From assembly GCF_001605885.1 (NCBI RefSeq), contig NZ_LRPE01000011.1:1-64000 (forward strand): 64,000 nucleotides of DNA. Reading direction: 5' to 3'. The notes under the pieces were generated by a model. It saw only the letters and a program-made list of their open reading frames with translations, was not told where the DNA came from and did not search any database. Made by a program: the position numbers and the translations under genes. Of the stretch, positions 35,216-44,256 are shown one piece after another. How positions within the stretch are numbered: position 1 is the stretch's first letter; each line of letters begins with the position of its first letter. This stretch comes from Acinetobacter lactucae. GTDB lineage: Bacteria; Pseudomonadota; Gammaproteobacteria; Pseudomonadales; Moraxellaceae.

Positions 35216-35605
35216 ATGGATCAAAAAGCTTTAGAACACTTACCACCTATCCATCACCATTTGGGTGGACACAATATTCATTGGAATAAAGAAAATACTG
35301 AGCTCACCATCCACTACACAGCGCTAGAAAGCTTTACCAATCCACGCGGCACAGTTGAAGGCGGTATGATCTGCGCCATGCTTGACGATGTGATGGGACT
35401 TTTTGCATTTCTTGCGAATGGCCGTAAACCTGCCACCACCATCAACTTAACCATGGACTTTTTAAGACCCTGTGCTGTGGGTGAAGTCATTACAAAATGC
35501 CGATTCATTAAACAAGGCAAAACCGTACTGAATCTCGAAAGTGAAGCTTGGCAAAACAACAAAATGATTGCACGAAGCACAGCTAATTTCTTGATTTTAG
35601 ATTAA
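35216..35605 (+). CDS. PaaI-type hot-dog thioesterase
   Basis: A 129-residue hot-dog fold protein. NPRGTVEGGMICAMLDDVMG is the PaaI/YdiI-type active-site region, with the Gly-Gly turn and Asp. TTINLTMDFLRPC follows as usual. Such enzymes hydrolyse acyl- or aryl-CoA thioesters in the cytosol. In this operon it could release CoA from stalled hydroxycinnamoyl or phenylpropanoyl-CoA. As these thioesters are the inducers of HcaR, it would also dampen induction. That regulatory role is inference. Confidence 0.85.
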   Translation: MDQKALEHLPPIHHHLGGHNIHWNKENTELTIHYTALESFTNPRGTVEGGMICAMLDDVMGLFAFLANGRKPATTINLTMDFLRPCAVGEVITKCRFIKQGKTVLNLESEAWQNNKMIARSTANFLILD

Positions 35606-35638
35606 TTGCGACCATTCATTCAATAAGGATATGAATAA

Positions 35639-37390
35639 ATGAATTACACCAACAATAAACGAATTTTGACCTACTCAACTTTAGTACTGGCCATGCTTGG
35701 TTCTTTGGCAGGCTGTGGAAGTGATAATGATGACACAACGGTTCCGTCAACAACCAAACCACCGCAGTTATCTCCTGCTGTTGGCGTAAAAATGACAGGA
35801 AGCTGTTCAGACTTACTCGGTTTTCAATACAACAATACCGTTATTAGCTCAGCTACCCTTCAAGAAGCAGGTACTTTGACTGTGGCCAACGAACCGATTG
35901 GCGCTCATTGTTTAGTCAAAGGTTATATGGACCAACGTGTAAGTCCTGTCGATGGACAAACCTATCAAATTGGTTTTGAAATGCGCTTACCAATAGACTG
36001 GAATGGTCGTTTTCTCTATCAAGGCAATGGCGGAACCGATGGTAATTTAGTCCCTGCAACAGGTCAGGTTGGTAGCGGTGGACCACTGACCAATGCCCTG
36101 CATGATGGTTTTGCGGTTATTTCTTCCGACGCTGGACATAACGCTTCACAAAATCCAATGTTTGGTTTAGACCCTCAAGCCAGAATTAACTACGGCTATG
36201 GCGCAATCACCAAACTCACGCCTATGGCAAAAAATCTAATTAAAACAGCATATGGTAAATTGCCAGACCGTTCCTATGCAGGTGGCACATCGAACGGTGG
36301 CCGTCATGCCATGATTGCTGCAACCCGTTTGGGTGATCAATATGATGGAATTTTGGCAAGCACACCGGGTTTTCACTTACCTCGTGCAGCAGCGGCGCAA
36401 CTCTACACAGCACAGCAGCTTCGTCGTGTCGCAACAGATGAAAATGATTTAAGTACCGCTCTTACTCTTTCGGAACGTAAAGTATTAGCAAAAGCGATTT
36501 TAGATCGATGCGATGCTCTAGACGGTGTTGCAGATGGCTTAGTTCAAGACGTCGAGGCTTGCCGTACTGCTTTTGATATTCACAAAGATGTACCGGTTTG
36601 CTCAAGCACAAGAGATGGTACTTGTTTAAGTACCGAACAAATTGATGTATTAGCCAATATTTACCGCGGCCCTGTAAACTCGGCTGGACAAGCGCTCTAT
36701 GCAACCCAGCCTTTCGACCCCGGTTTAGTGGGAAGCAACTGGGCAAGCTGGAAATTTGAATCTTCTGTGGGAACAGCGCGTGACCCAGTTGCAGTCGGCA
36801 TTCTTTTTCAGGTTCCACCAGACCCAACTGTGACTCAAAACTCTAGACAATTTGCCTTTAATTTTAACTTCGATACCGACTATCCAAAACTCTCGGCAAC
36901 CAATGATGTGTATACCGAAAGTTCCATGTCATTCATGATGCCATCCGATGAATTGAATCTAGATAAACTCCGTAATCACGGTGGAAAAATGATTGTGGTA
37001 CAAGGCACAGCAGATGGCGTTTTCTCTGTAGATGACACTCAAAATTGGTACGATCAACTGCTACAACACTATAAAAATGATGCAAAAGGTACAGCGCCTG
37101 AATTTGCACGTTTCTTTAGAGTTCCAGGCATGAACCATACCCGTGATGGCATTGCGACCGACCAATTTGACGCATTGACTGCTTTAGTCAACTGGGTGGA
37201 ATATGGCCAAGCACCTGACAAAATCATTGCAACCGCACGCGGCGCAGGTAATCTAAGTGGTCAAATTAATACTGAGCTTCCACAAGACTGGGCGCCAGAC
37301 CGTACCCGTCCACTTTGCCCTTACCCATTGATTGCTCGTTACAATGGTCAAGGTGATAGCGAAAAAGCTGAAAACTTTAGCTGTAAATAA
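35639..37390 (+). CDS. hcaG: Tannase/feruloyl esterase family hydroxycinnamate esterase
   Basis: A 583-residue PF07519 enzyme with a lipoprotein signal (lipobox SLAGC, Cys about residue 26), so it is attached to a membrane facing the periplasm or outside. GGTSNGGRHA near residue 217 carries the nucleophilic Ser. GVADGLVQDVEAC and PFDPG belong to the calcium-binding lid. PGMNHTRDG near 508 supplies the catalytic His. In ADP1, HcaG cleaves hydroxycinnamate esters such as chlorogenate. It closes the hca row and is followed by a strong terminator. Confidence 0.88.
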   Translation: MNYTNNKRILTYSTLVLAMLGSLAGCGSDNDDTTVPSTTKPPQLSPAVGVKMTGSCSDLLGFQYNNTVISSATLQEAGTLTVANEPIGAHCLVKGYMDQRVSPVDGQTYQIGFEMRLPIDWNGRFLYQGNGGTDGNLVPATGQVGSGGPLTNALHDGFAVISSDAGHNASQNPMFGLDPQARINYGYGAITKLTPMAKNLIKTAYGKLPDRSYAGGTSNGGRHAMIAATRLGDQYDGILASTPGFHLPRAAAAQLYTAQQLRRVATDENDLSTALTLSERKVLAKAILDRCDALDGVADGLVQDVEACRTAFDIHKDVPVCSSTRDGTCLSTEQIDVLANIYRGPVNSAGQALYATQPFDPGLVGSNWASWKFESSVGTARDPVAVGILFQVPPDPTVTQNSRQFAFNFNFDTDYPKLSATNDVYTESSMSFMMPSDELNLDKLRNHGGKMIVVQGTADGVFSVDDTQNWYDQLLQHYKNDAKGTAPEFARFFRVPGMNHTRDGIATDQFDALTALVNWVEYGQAPDKIIATARGAGNLSGQINTELPQDWAPDRTRPLCPYPLIARYNGQGDSEKAENFSCK

Positions 37391-37406
37391 CACACCCAAT
37401 AAAATT

Positions 37407-37436
37407 AAAAGAGAGCTTAAATAAGCTCTCTTTTTT
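37407..37436. terminator. Bidirectional terminator after hcaG
   Basis: GAGAGCTTA and TAAGCTCTC with flanking A- and T-runs. It lies between hcaG and the convergent GntR gene. Confidence 0.88.
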
Positions 37437-37457
37437 ATCTTAGTCTTAGCTCAAGCT

Positions 37458-38171
37458 TTACTGCTTAAACTTTTTAATACTTTTAGACAAATGAGCACGC
37501 ATCATTTGTCGAGCCAACAAACCATCCTGATCGACAATTGCGTTATAAATATTGACATGATCATGGTGAACCGCTTTTAAATATTCTTCACGGTTTTCGG
37601 GACTTTGCTCAATAGATTTTAAACGCGCACGCGGAATGATTTTTTCACCCAGATACTTTAAAAAATCAACGAAATATTGATTTTCAGAAGCTTCAGCAAT
37701 GGCAATATGGAAATCATAATCAGCTTTTACTGTGCCATCATTTGCATCTGATGAAATATGACGTTCAAAGTCTTCAAGTGCAGCTTTCATTTTATCAATA
37801 TGAATTTGCTTACGGCGCTCAGAGGCTAAAAAGACAGCTTCCGACTCAAGGCTAATCCGAAGCTCAAGTAAAGAAACAATATCGTTAATGGTTTCTAAAC
37901 TGGCATTAGACAGCAAAAAATTTTGTTCAACCGTCTGCTCTTTTACAAAAGTACCAATCCCGTGACGAGTCTCGACAAACCCTAAAGAACGCAACTCAGT
38001 GATTGCTTCACGAATAACAGAACGGCTTACTTCAAAAGTTTCAATTAATTCAAGTTCGGTCGGAATTTTCTCTCCGACTTGGAAGTCTCCAGACTGAATT
38101 TTTTCGATCAGTTGTTCTACAATAATCTGGCTTAGTTTTTTTGTTGATCTAGGTTTAATTGCACTAGACAT
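37458..38171 (-). CDS. GntR/FadR family regulator (FCD), likely for glucarate genes
   Basis: A 237-residue FCD regulator: winged helix at about 12-80 (LELIETFEVSRSVIREAITEL) and an all-helical FCD domain with the metal-binding Asp/His pattern in DYDFHIAIAEASEN near 150. FCD regulators commonly respond to sugar acids. It sits next to the semialdehyde dehydrogenase and dehydratase genes of aldarate breakdown. The GT-N3-AC type sites upstream of kdgD and between gudD and its permease are likely targets. Ligand (glucarate, galactarate or a pathway intermediate) is not known. Confidence 0.85.
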   Translation of the reverse strand: MSSAIKPRSTKKLSQIIVEQLIEKIQSGDFQVGEKIPTELELIETFEVSRSVIREAITELRSLGFVETRHGIGTFVKEQTVEQNFLLSNASLETINDIVSLLELRISLESEAVFLASERRKQIHIDKMKAALEDFERHISSDANDGTVKADYDFHIAIAEASENQYFVDFLKYLGEKIIPRARLKSIEQSPENREEYLKAVHHDHVNIYNAIVDQDGLLARQMMRAHLSKSIKKFKQ

Positions 38172-38413
38172 AATCTGAAGAACTCATGAAATGTTGAAAA
38201 AATTAGAAAATTCATTTTACTATAAACTTAGACGATAGTCATATTCGGTTTTTATACCTCTAAGTTATTAAAATCAAAAAATTTTATCTCCCTTATCAAA
38301 CCCTCACACATATTTAAAAAAGTAAGCAACTTATGCTTCTGTTAATATTTAATAATGCGTTGAATAAGTTAAAAAATATGCAGCTCAATAGCGTTGATTG
38401 AGCTGCACAACTT

Positions 38414-40000
38414 TTAAATTTGAGCCTGACTTAACTGTCCATTAACCAGACGAGTAATCTGTAGTGGATTACTATCTTTTAATGCATCGGGTAATAAAAC
38501 TTGTGGTGTATTTTGGAAACATACCGGACGCAAGAAGCGCTCAATTGCTCCCGTACCTACCGAAGTTCCGCGTGCATCACTAGTTGCAGGGAAAGGACCA
38601 CCATGTACCATGGCATCAGACACTTCAACTCCAGTCGGGAAGCCATTAAACAATACACGGCCAGCTTTACCGGTTAGCAAATGGAGAAGCTCGCCTGCTT
38701 CGGACAACTCATTTTCATCACCAATAATGGTTGCCGTAAGCTGTCCACCTAAAGCCTCAATTCCTTTTAACAAAGTCGCTTCATCCTCTACGCCAATCAC
38801 AATCGACATTGGTCCGAAAACTTCATGTTGTAGTTTTGGGTTGCCTGACAGTAAAACAGATTGGTCCGCTTTAAATAGATGTGCTTTTGCTTGAGAAACT
38901 AGCTCGGCCTCTTGACCTGTCGCAATAACTTCAAAACCAGCTTCACTGTTTAGAGCATCAATACCTTGACGGTAGCTTTTTAAAGTTCCTTCATTCAGCA
39001 TGACCTGAGGCACAGCTTTTTGCGTGCTTTCAGCTAAAGCTGCTACGAAACTGTCAAATTCAGGACCTTGTACGCCTAAAATTAACCCGGGTTTTGTACA
39101 GAACTGACCACATCCCATATTAAATGAGGCAACCGTATCCTGAGCGATTTGTTCACCACGAGAACTCAGCGCTTGAGATAAAACTACTACAGGGTTCACA
39201 CTCGACATTTCAGCAAAGAATGGAATTGGCTGAGGACGGCTCTGCGCAAGGTTATAAAGCGCCATTCCACCTTCAAGAGAACCTGTAAATCCAGCTGCTT
39301 GAATGAGTGGATGTTCCACCAAGTTTGCGCCAATACGTCCGCCAAAAATCATATTGAATGTGCCTTTAGGCATATCACAAACTTCAATTGCTTTTTCAAT
39401 GGCTTCTGCAACAAGCTCGGCAGTTGCCATATGGCCAGAGTGTGCTTTAAAAACAACCGGACACCCTGCTGCTAAAGCAGCTACTGTATCACCGCCCGCA
39501 GTTGAAAATGCAAGTGGGAAATTACTCGCGCCAAACACAGCAACCGGTCCTACCCCAACTTTATATTGACGCAAATCAACACGTGGCAAAGGCTTACGTT
39601 CTGGCAATGCCACATCAATACGAGCACCATAAAAATCGCCACGACGTAAAAGTTCAGCAAACAGTCGTAGCTGACCAGTAACACGGCCTGTCTCTCCTTG
39701 AAGACGAGCAAGTGGCAAGCCTGTTTCAAGTGAAGCGACTTCTTGCAGGTTCGCACCTAATGCTTCAATTTGGCGAGCAATCTCTTCAAGAAAAGAAGCT
39801 CGTTGCTCTTGAGAAGTTTGGCTATAAACTAAAAAAGCGTTATGCGCAGCTTGAGCAGCTTGATCTACTTCTTCAAGAGTCGCCTGACTAAATACATAAC
39901 CTGTTGGCTGATAGTCTTTTGCAGCTACACTTTCTAGGGCTGGCGCATTTGCAGCAACGCGTTGACCATTAATAAACTGCCGACCGTTATTTTTACTCAT
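38414..40000 (-). CDS. Alpha-ketoglutarate semialdehyde dehydrogenase (2,5-dioxovalerate dehydrogenase)
   Basis: A 528-residue aldehyde dehydrogenase of the KGSADH type. Catalytic Cys is in MGCGQFCTKPG near residue 301 and the Glu in FFAEMSSVNP near 265. It oxidises 2,5-dioxovalerate, the product of KdgD, to 2-oxoglutarate for the TCA cycle. It follows kdgD by 30 bases on the same strand, so the two enzymes are co-expressed. The length and the FGASNFPLAFSTAGGDT segment match known KGSADH-II/III proteins. GGAGC precedes the ATG. Confidence 0.9.
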   Translation of the reverse strand: MSKNNGRQFINGQRVAANAPALESVAAKDYQPTGYVFSQATLEEVDQAAQAAHNAFLVYSQTSQEQRASFLEEIARQIEALGANLQEVASLETGLPLARLQGETGRVTGQLRLFAELLRRGDFYGARIDVALPERKPLPRVDLRQYKVGVGPVAVFGASNFPLAFSTAGGDTVAALAAGCPVVFKAHSGHMATAELVAEAIEKAIEVCDMPKGTFNMIFGGRIGANLVEHPLIQAAGFTGSLEGGMALYNLAQSRPQPIPFFAEMSSVNPVVVLSQALSSRGEQIAQDTVASFNMGCGQFCTKPGLILGVQGPEFDSFVAALAESTQKAVPQVMLNEGTLKSYRQGIDALNSEAGFEVIATGQEAELVSQAKAHLFKADQSVLLSGNPKLQHEVFGPMSIVIGVEDEATLLKGIEALGGQLTATIIGDENELSEAGELLHLLTGKAGRVLFNGFPTGVEVSDAMVHGGPFPATSDARGTSVGTGAIERFLRPVCFQNTPQVLLPDALKDSNPLQITRLVNGQLSQAQI

Positions 40001-40030
40001 TTTAAAGCTCCAATATCTAAACAGTTAAAA

Positions 40031-40942
40031 TTATTGCGGACCAAGTGTCGCAATGAGGGCAGCCAAATCTTCATAGTCTGCTTGAGTTAAATCACTTAAT
40101 GGTGGACGTACTGGACCAGCATCGTGCCCAACAATTTTGGCACCTGCTTTAATCATGCTTACTGCATAACCAGATTTACGGTCGCGAATTTTAATCAGTG
40201 GCAAGAAGAAATCTTTAATCAAACGATTGGTTGTTTCAAAGTCATCACTACGAAGCGCGTTATAAAACTCCATTGCAGTCTTTGGAATAAAGTTAAATAC
40301 AGCTGATGAATAAACTGGGCAACCTAAGGCTTTATATGGCGCTGCAAAAACTTCTGCTGTTGGTAAACCACCTAAATACGACAAACGATCACCCATAGTC
40401 TGAGTCACTGCCGTCATCATATCGATTTGACCAGAGCTGTCTTTAAAGCCGATTAAGTTCGGGCACATCTCGGCTAACTTTTGGATTGAATCGAGATTTA
40501 ATCTTGAAACGCTACGGTTATAAAAAATTACGCCAAAGTCTACTGAATTACAGACTTGCTTAACGTGTTCAATTAAACCTTCTTGGCTTGCTTCAGTTAA
40601 GTAATGCGGCATTAACAAAATACCGTGTGCACCTAAGCGCTCTGCTTCTTTTGCCTGTTCAATCGCCTGACGTGTCGGACCACCTGCCCCAGCAATAATC
40701 GGTACACTACCTTTACAAGTATCGACCGCAGTTTTAATCACATCAGAGTATTCACTTCCAGTTAACGAGAAAAACTCGCCTGTACCACCCGCAGCAAATA
40801 ATGCGCTTGCACCATAAGGCGCTAACCATTCAAGACGTTTTGCATAAGAAGATTTATTAAAGTCCCCATTTTGGTCAAAGTCAGTAACCGGAAAAGAAAG
40901 AAGGCCATCAGAAACAATGTTTTTTAACTCAAGAGCATCCAT
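40031..40942 (-). CDS. kdgD: 5-Dehydro-4-deoxyglucarate dehydratase
   Basis: A 303-residue DHDPS-superfamily enzyme that converts 5-keto-4-deoxyglucarate to 2,5-dioxovalerate with loss of CO2 and water. The start at 40942 (MDALELKN) gives the family's usual length. A longer frame to 40978 would place the operator inside the coding region. Schiff-base Lys is in IGFKDSSGQ near 183, and the Tyr is in GVIFYNRS near 145. GTGEFFSLT is the sugar-acid binding loop. It acts on products of both GudD and GarD. Confidence 0.92.
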   Translation of the reverse strand: MDALELKNIVSDGLLSFPVTDFDQNGDFNKSSYAKRLEWLAPYGASALFAAGGTGEFFSLTGSEYSDVIKTAVDTCKGSVPIIAGAGGPTRQAIEQAKEAERLGAHGILLMPHYLTEASQEGLIEHVKQVCNSVDFGVIFYNRSVSRLNLDSIQKLAEMCPNLIGFKDSSGQIDMMTAVTQTMGDRLSYLGGLPTAEVFAAPYKALGCPVYSSAVFNFIPKTAMEFYNALRSDDFETTNRLIKDFFLPLIKIRDRKSGYAVSMIKAGAKIVGHDAGPVRPPLSDLTQADYEDLAALIATLGPQ

Positions 40943-40967
40943 TAGAAAATATCCATACATGTTTATG

Positions 40968-40986
40968 TTGTCAGACATCTTACATC
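40968..40986 (-). promoter_or_regulatory. Putative FCD-regulator operator upstream of kdgD
   Basis: TTGTCAGACAT is a near-perfect GT-N3-AC type palindrome followed by TTACATC. It lies 26 bases before the kdgD start. Similar sequence occurs between gudD and the permease. Confidence 0.6.
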
Positions 40987-41131
40987 ATAAATTTTATTTT
41001 AATCAATATATTTTTCCTCTGAAAAATTAAATTTTTTAAAAAGATCAAAGTTCATTATAAAAAATAATTTAACCTATTTTTTTATAAAATATATTTTAAA
41101 ATTCTTAATTTTGAGGCTAATCGTTAGACAT

Positions 41132-41156
41132 AAAAAAAGCTGCCCATATGGACAGC
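41132..41156 (-). terminator. Minus-strand terminator after gudD
   Basis: In the minus direction GCTGTCC, loop ATAT, GGGCAGC is followed by a run of seven T. It ends the gudD transcript before kdgD, which therefore has its own promoter. Confidence 0.85.
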
Positions 41157-41208
41157 AAAGTATTAAGAAAACTCAAAAAGCGAATTTTTCAAAAATATCG
41201 GTAAAATA

Positions 41209-42543
41209 TCAACGAACCAAACACGGCTTTTTATTATTAAACGACCAATTTGGTATTAAAAATTGCATTGCATCAGCATCATTACGAGCCCCTAAACCTT
41301 TTAATTTATAGAGTTCATGGGCTTGATTAATTCGATCCCAGTCCAGCTCAACCCCAAGTCCCGGTGCGGTTGGCACCTGAATTTTACCGTCTTTAATTTC
41401 AAGCGGCGCTTTCGTTAGCTGATCTGTACCTTCTTGCCAAATCCAGTGTGTATCAATTGCCGTAACCTTACCTACGGCAGCGGCTGCAACGTGGGTAAAC
41501 ATCGCAAGTGAAATATCAAAGTGATTATTAGAATGCGAACCCCACGTTAAATTGTACATATTGCAGAGCTGCGATACTCGAACCGAACCTTCCAATGTCC
41601 AGAAATGTGGATCAGCCAAAGGAATATCAACAGCTTGCAATTGAATACTATGCGACATTTCTCTCCAGTCCGTAGCAATCATATTGGTCGCCGTAGGTAA
41701 ACCTGTTGCACGTTTAAACTCGGCCATAATTTCACGGCTTGAATAACCTTGTTCTGCACCGCATGGGTCTTCTGCATAGGCCAACACCCCTTTAAGATGT
41801 TTGCCTAAAGCAATGGCTTCGTCTAAAAACCATGCACCATTAGGATCAAGCGTCACACGTGCTTCTGGAAAACGGCGCGCAATAGCTGTAACAGCTTCAG
41901 CTTCTTGTTCGCCCTGTAATACACCACCTTTTAATTTAAAGTCTTTAAAACCATAACGGTCATAAGATGCTTCTGCTAAACGCTGCACCGACTCTGGTGT
42001 TAATGCTTTTTCATGGCGAACTTTATACCAATCATGGTGATGTTGAGGTGTTGTTGCATAGTCTAATGAAGTCTGTTTTCGGTCACCGATAAAGAACAAA
42101 TATCCTAAAACTTCAACTTCACTACGTTGCTGACCTTCACCAAGCAAACTTGCGACATTCACATTTAAATGCTTACCGAGCAAATCAAGTAATGCTGACT
42201 CATAAGCCGTTACAACATGAATTGTGGTCCGTAAATCAAAGGTTTGATTGCCTCGGCCACCGCTGTCACGATCAGCAAAAGTTTGTTGAATTTTCTTGAG
42301 TAGATTTTTATATTCGCCAATCGGCTGCCCTTCTACCAAGGCTTTAGCATCATTTAATGTCGCTAAAATTTTTTCTCCACCCGGAATTTCACCTACACCA
42401 ATATTTCCAGAATTATCTTCGATAATGAGTATGTTACGAGTGAAATAAGGTCCATGGGCACCACTCAAATTGAGCAGCATACTGTCATGTCCAGCAACAG
42501 GAATTGCTCGAATTGATTTAACGATAGGTGTAGAGGTCGCCAT
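41209..42543 (-). CDS. gudD: Glucarate dehydratase
   Basis: A 444-residue enolase-superfamily enzyme that dehydrates D-glucarate (and often L-idarate) to 5-keto-4-deoxyglucarate. The start at 42543 has AAGGAG seven bases ahead. The catalytic parts are visible: FKLKGG with the Lys pair near 205, LDPNGAW near 233, AEDPCG near 258, and [10 protein letters not shown] with the catalytic His near 335. It is divergent from the permease, with two putative operators between them. Confidence 0.93.
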   Translation of the reverse strand: MATSTPIVKSIRAIPVAGHDSMLLNLSGAHGPYFTRNILIIEDNSGNIGVGEIPGGEKILATLNDAKALVEGQPIGEYKNLLKKIQQTFADRDSGGRGNQTFDLRTTIHVVTAYESALLDLLGKHLNVNVASLLGEGQQRSEVEVLGYLFFIGDRKQTSLDYATTPQHHHDWYKVRHEKALTPESVQRLAEASYDRYGFKDFKLKGGVLQGEQEAEAVTAIARRFPEARVTLDPNGAWFLDEAIALGKHLKGVLAYAEDPCGAEQGYSSREIMAEFKRATGLPTATNMIATDWREMSHSIQLQAVDIPLADPHFWTLEGSVRVSQLCNMYNLTWGSHSNNHFDISLAMFTHVAAAAVGKVTAIDTHWIWQEGTDQLTKAPLEIKDGKIQVPTAPGLGVELDWDRINQAHELYKLKGLGARNDADAMQFLIPNWSFNNKKPCLVR

Positions 42544-42596
42544 TAAAATACTCCTTGGCATTCTGATACTATTTTTTCATCTCCAAAACTTATAAG

Positions 42597-42613
42597 ACAT
42601 CAGACAACTTGTC
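42597..42613. promoter_or_regulatory. Putative FCD-regulator operator near gudD
   Basis: ACATCAGACAA followed by GACAACTTGTC, a perfect 11-bp palindrome overlapping it. In reverse, GTTGTC and TCTTA line up with the kdgD site. Confidence 0.5.
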
Positions 42614-42677
42614 AATATAAAGCCGTATAAAAATTATTTTTCGACCCTACTTGCCAAAATAATATTTTTAATCATAT

Positions 42678-42690
42678 GATGTCATACATC
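42678..42690. promoter_or_regulatory. Putative FCD-regulator operator near permease
   Basis: GATGTCATACATC, a palindrome of GATGT and ACATC with spacer CAT, of the GT-N3-AC form typical for FCD-family repressors. It lies midway between gudD and the permease. Confidence 0.6.
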
Positions 42691-42827
42691 TAAAGGCGCG
42701 GTTTTAGAATTAGGACTATAGAGTAGAGACAAAATTCCGTTTTCTCATCTATTCTATCGATGAATTTGACATGACGTCACCTATTTCACGGATATGCAAA
42801 TAGGTCGATTATTAAAAGAGTTTGTAT

Positions 42828-44186
42828 ATGGATAATCTGCAAACAAATATTGCTGTAGTAACTCAGCAAAGAGCCAAACATACAAAAACTCGCTACTACA
42901 TTCTTGCGATGATTTTTTTGGTCACGGCTTTTAATTACGGTGATCGTGCAACCCTTTCAATGGCTGCAACGCCAATGTCTCATGAGCTGGGAATCGACTC
43001 AGTCACCATGGGTTATATTTTCTCGGCCTTTGCATGGGCTTATGTAATTGGTCAAATACCAGGTGGTTGGCTACTCGATAAGTTCGGTGCTCGCCGTGTA
43101 TATTTCTGGAGTCTGTTTTTATGGTCGTTATTCACTGTTTTAATCGGTTTTACCGACATTTTAGGTGATACTGCGACCATCATTACTTCACTCTTTGTAC
43201 TAAGATTTTTAGTGGGTTTGTCTGAGTCACCTGCTTTTCCAGGTAATAGTAAAATTGCTGCTGCATGGTTTCCAACCAAAGAACGTGGAACCGCCGCTGC
43301 CATTTTTAACTCATCTTCTTATTTCTCAACCGTACTTTTTGCTCCCCTAATGGGCTGGCTGGTTGCAACTGTCCACTGGCAGTCTATTTTCTGGGTCATG
43401 GGTGGTCTTGGAATCATTCTTTCCTTTATCTGGCTCAAGGTCATTTATAGCCCGACCAATCATCCAACAGTAAATCCTGAAGAAGTAAAATATATTGCTT
43501 CAGAAGGTGCTTTACTCGACATGGGTGAAAATAGCCAAAATAATAAAAAAGAGAAAATTACTTGGAGTAAAGTTAAGCAACTGCTTGCTTCACGTATGAT
43601 GCTCGGTATTTTTATTGGGCAATATTGTGTAAATACACTGACCTATTTTTTCTTGACTTGGTTCCCTGTTTACCTTGTGAAAGAAAGACATCTCAGCATT
43701 TTAGAAGCGGGTTTTGCAGCAGTTGCACCAGCACTCTGTGGCTTTGTAGGCGGAATTTTAGGTGGCTTGATTTCAGATAAGTTAATTCGAATGAATTACA
43801 GCTTAAGCTTTTCAAGAAAGCTCCCAATCGTGGTCGGATTCTTGGTTTCAACCTCAATCATTATGTGTAATTACGTCGATTCCCAAGCAGCAATCGTATT
43901 CTTTATGTCTTTATCTTTCTTTGGGAAAGGCATCGGCTCTTTAGGTTGGGCAGTCATGTCTGATGTTGCACCAAAAGAAATGGTGGGTTTATCAGGCGGA
44001 ATGATGAATGCGTTTGGTAATACGGCAGGAATCGTGACCCCAATTGTGATCGGCTATATCTTGGCAAGTACTGGTTCTTTCAACCTTGCATTGACTTATG
44101 TCGGTGTGCATGCGATTGCAGCAGTGATTTGCTATACCGCTATTGTAGGCAAAATCCAGCGCTTCGAGTTAAAACCTACCTCTTAA
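42828..44186 (+). CDS. MFS D-glucarate/galactarate permease
   Basis: A 452-residue carrier with 12 predicted helices of the anion:cation symporter (GudP/GarP) group. Signature parts are FNYGDRATLSMA in helix 1 and GGWLLDKFGARRVYFWS after helix 2. I start at the ATG at 42828 rather than an upstream TTG. TTGACA at 42766 is a plausible -35 box. It diverges from gudD and leads into garD, so it imports the aldarates that both dehydratases use. Confidence 0.88.
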   Translation: MDNLQTNIAVVTQQRAKHTKTRYYILAMIFLVTAFNYGDRATLSMAATPMSHELGIDSVTMGYIFSAFAWAYVIGQIPGGWLLDKFGARRVYFWSLFLWSLFTVLIGFTDILGDTATIITSLFVLRFLVGLSESPAFPGNSKIAAAWFPTKERGTAAAIFNSSSYFSTVLFAPLMGWLVATVHWQSIFWVMGGLGIILSFIWLKVIYSPTNHPTVNPEEVKYIASEGALLDMGENSQNNKKEKITWSKVKQLLASRMMLGIFIGQYCVNTLTYFFLTWFPVYLVKERHLSILEAGFAAVAPALCGFVGGILGGLISDKLIRMNYSLSFSRKLPIVVGFLVSTSIIMCNYVDSQAAIVFFMSLSFFGKGIGSLGWAVMSDVAPKEMVGLSGGMMNAFGNTAGIVTPIVIGYILASTGSFNLALTYVGVHAIAAVICYTAIVGKIQRFELKPTS

Positions 44187-44194
44187 AACTTTAA

Positions 44195-44227
44195 GTCATA
44201 ACGCTTAAACAAATTAAGCGTTATGAC
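44195..44227 (+). other. Intercistronic stem-loop before garD
   Basis: GTCATAACGCTTAA and TTAAGCGTTATGAC form a perfect 14-bp stem with loop ACAAA. No U-run follows. It may attenuate garD or stabilise the permease message. Confidence 0.55.
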
Positions 44228-44256
44228 CTCTCTTCAAATGTATACAAGGAACGATC

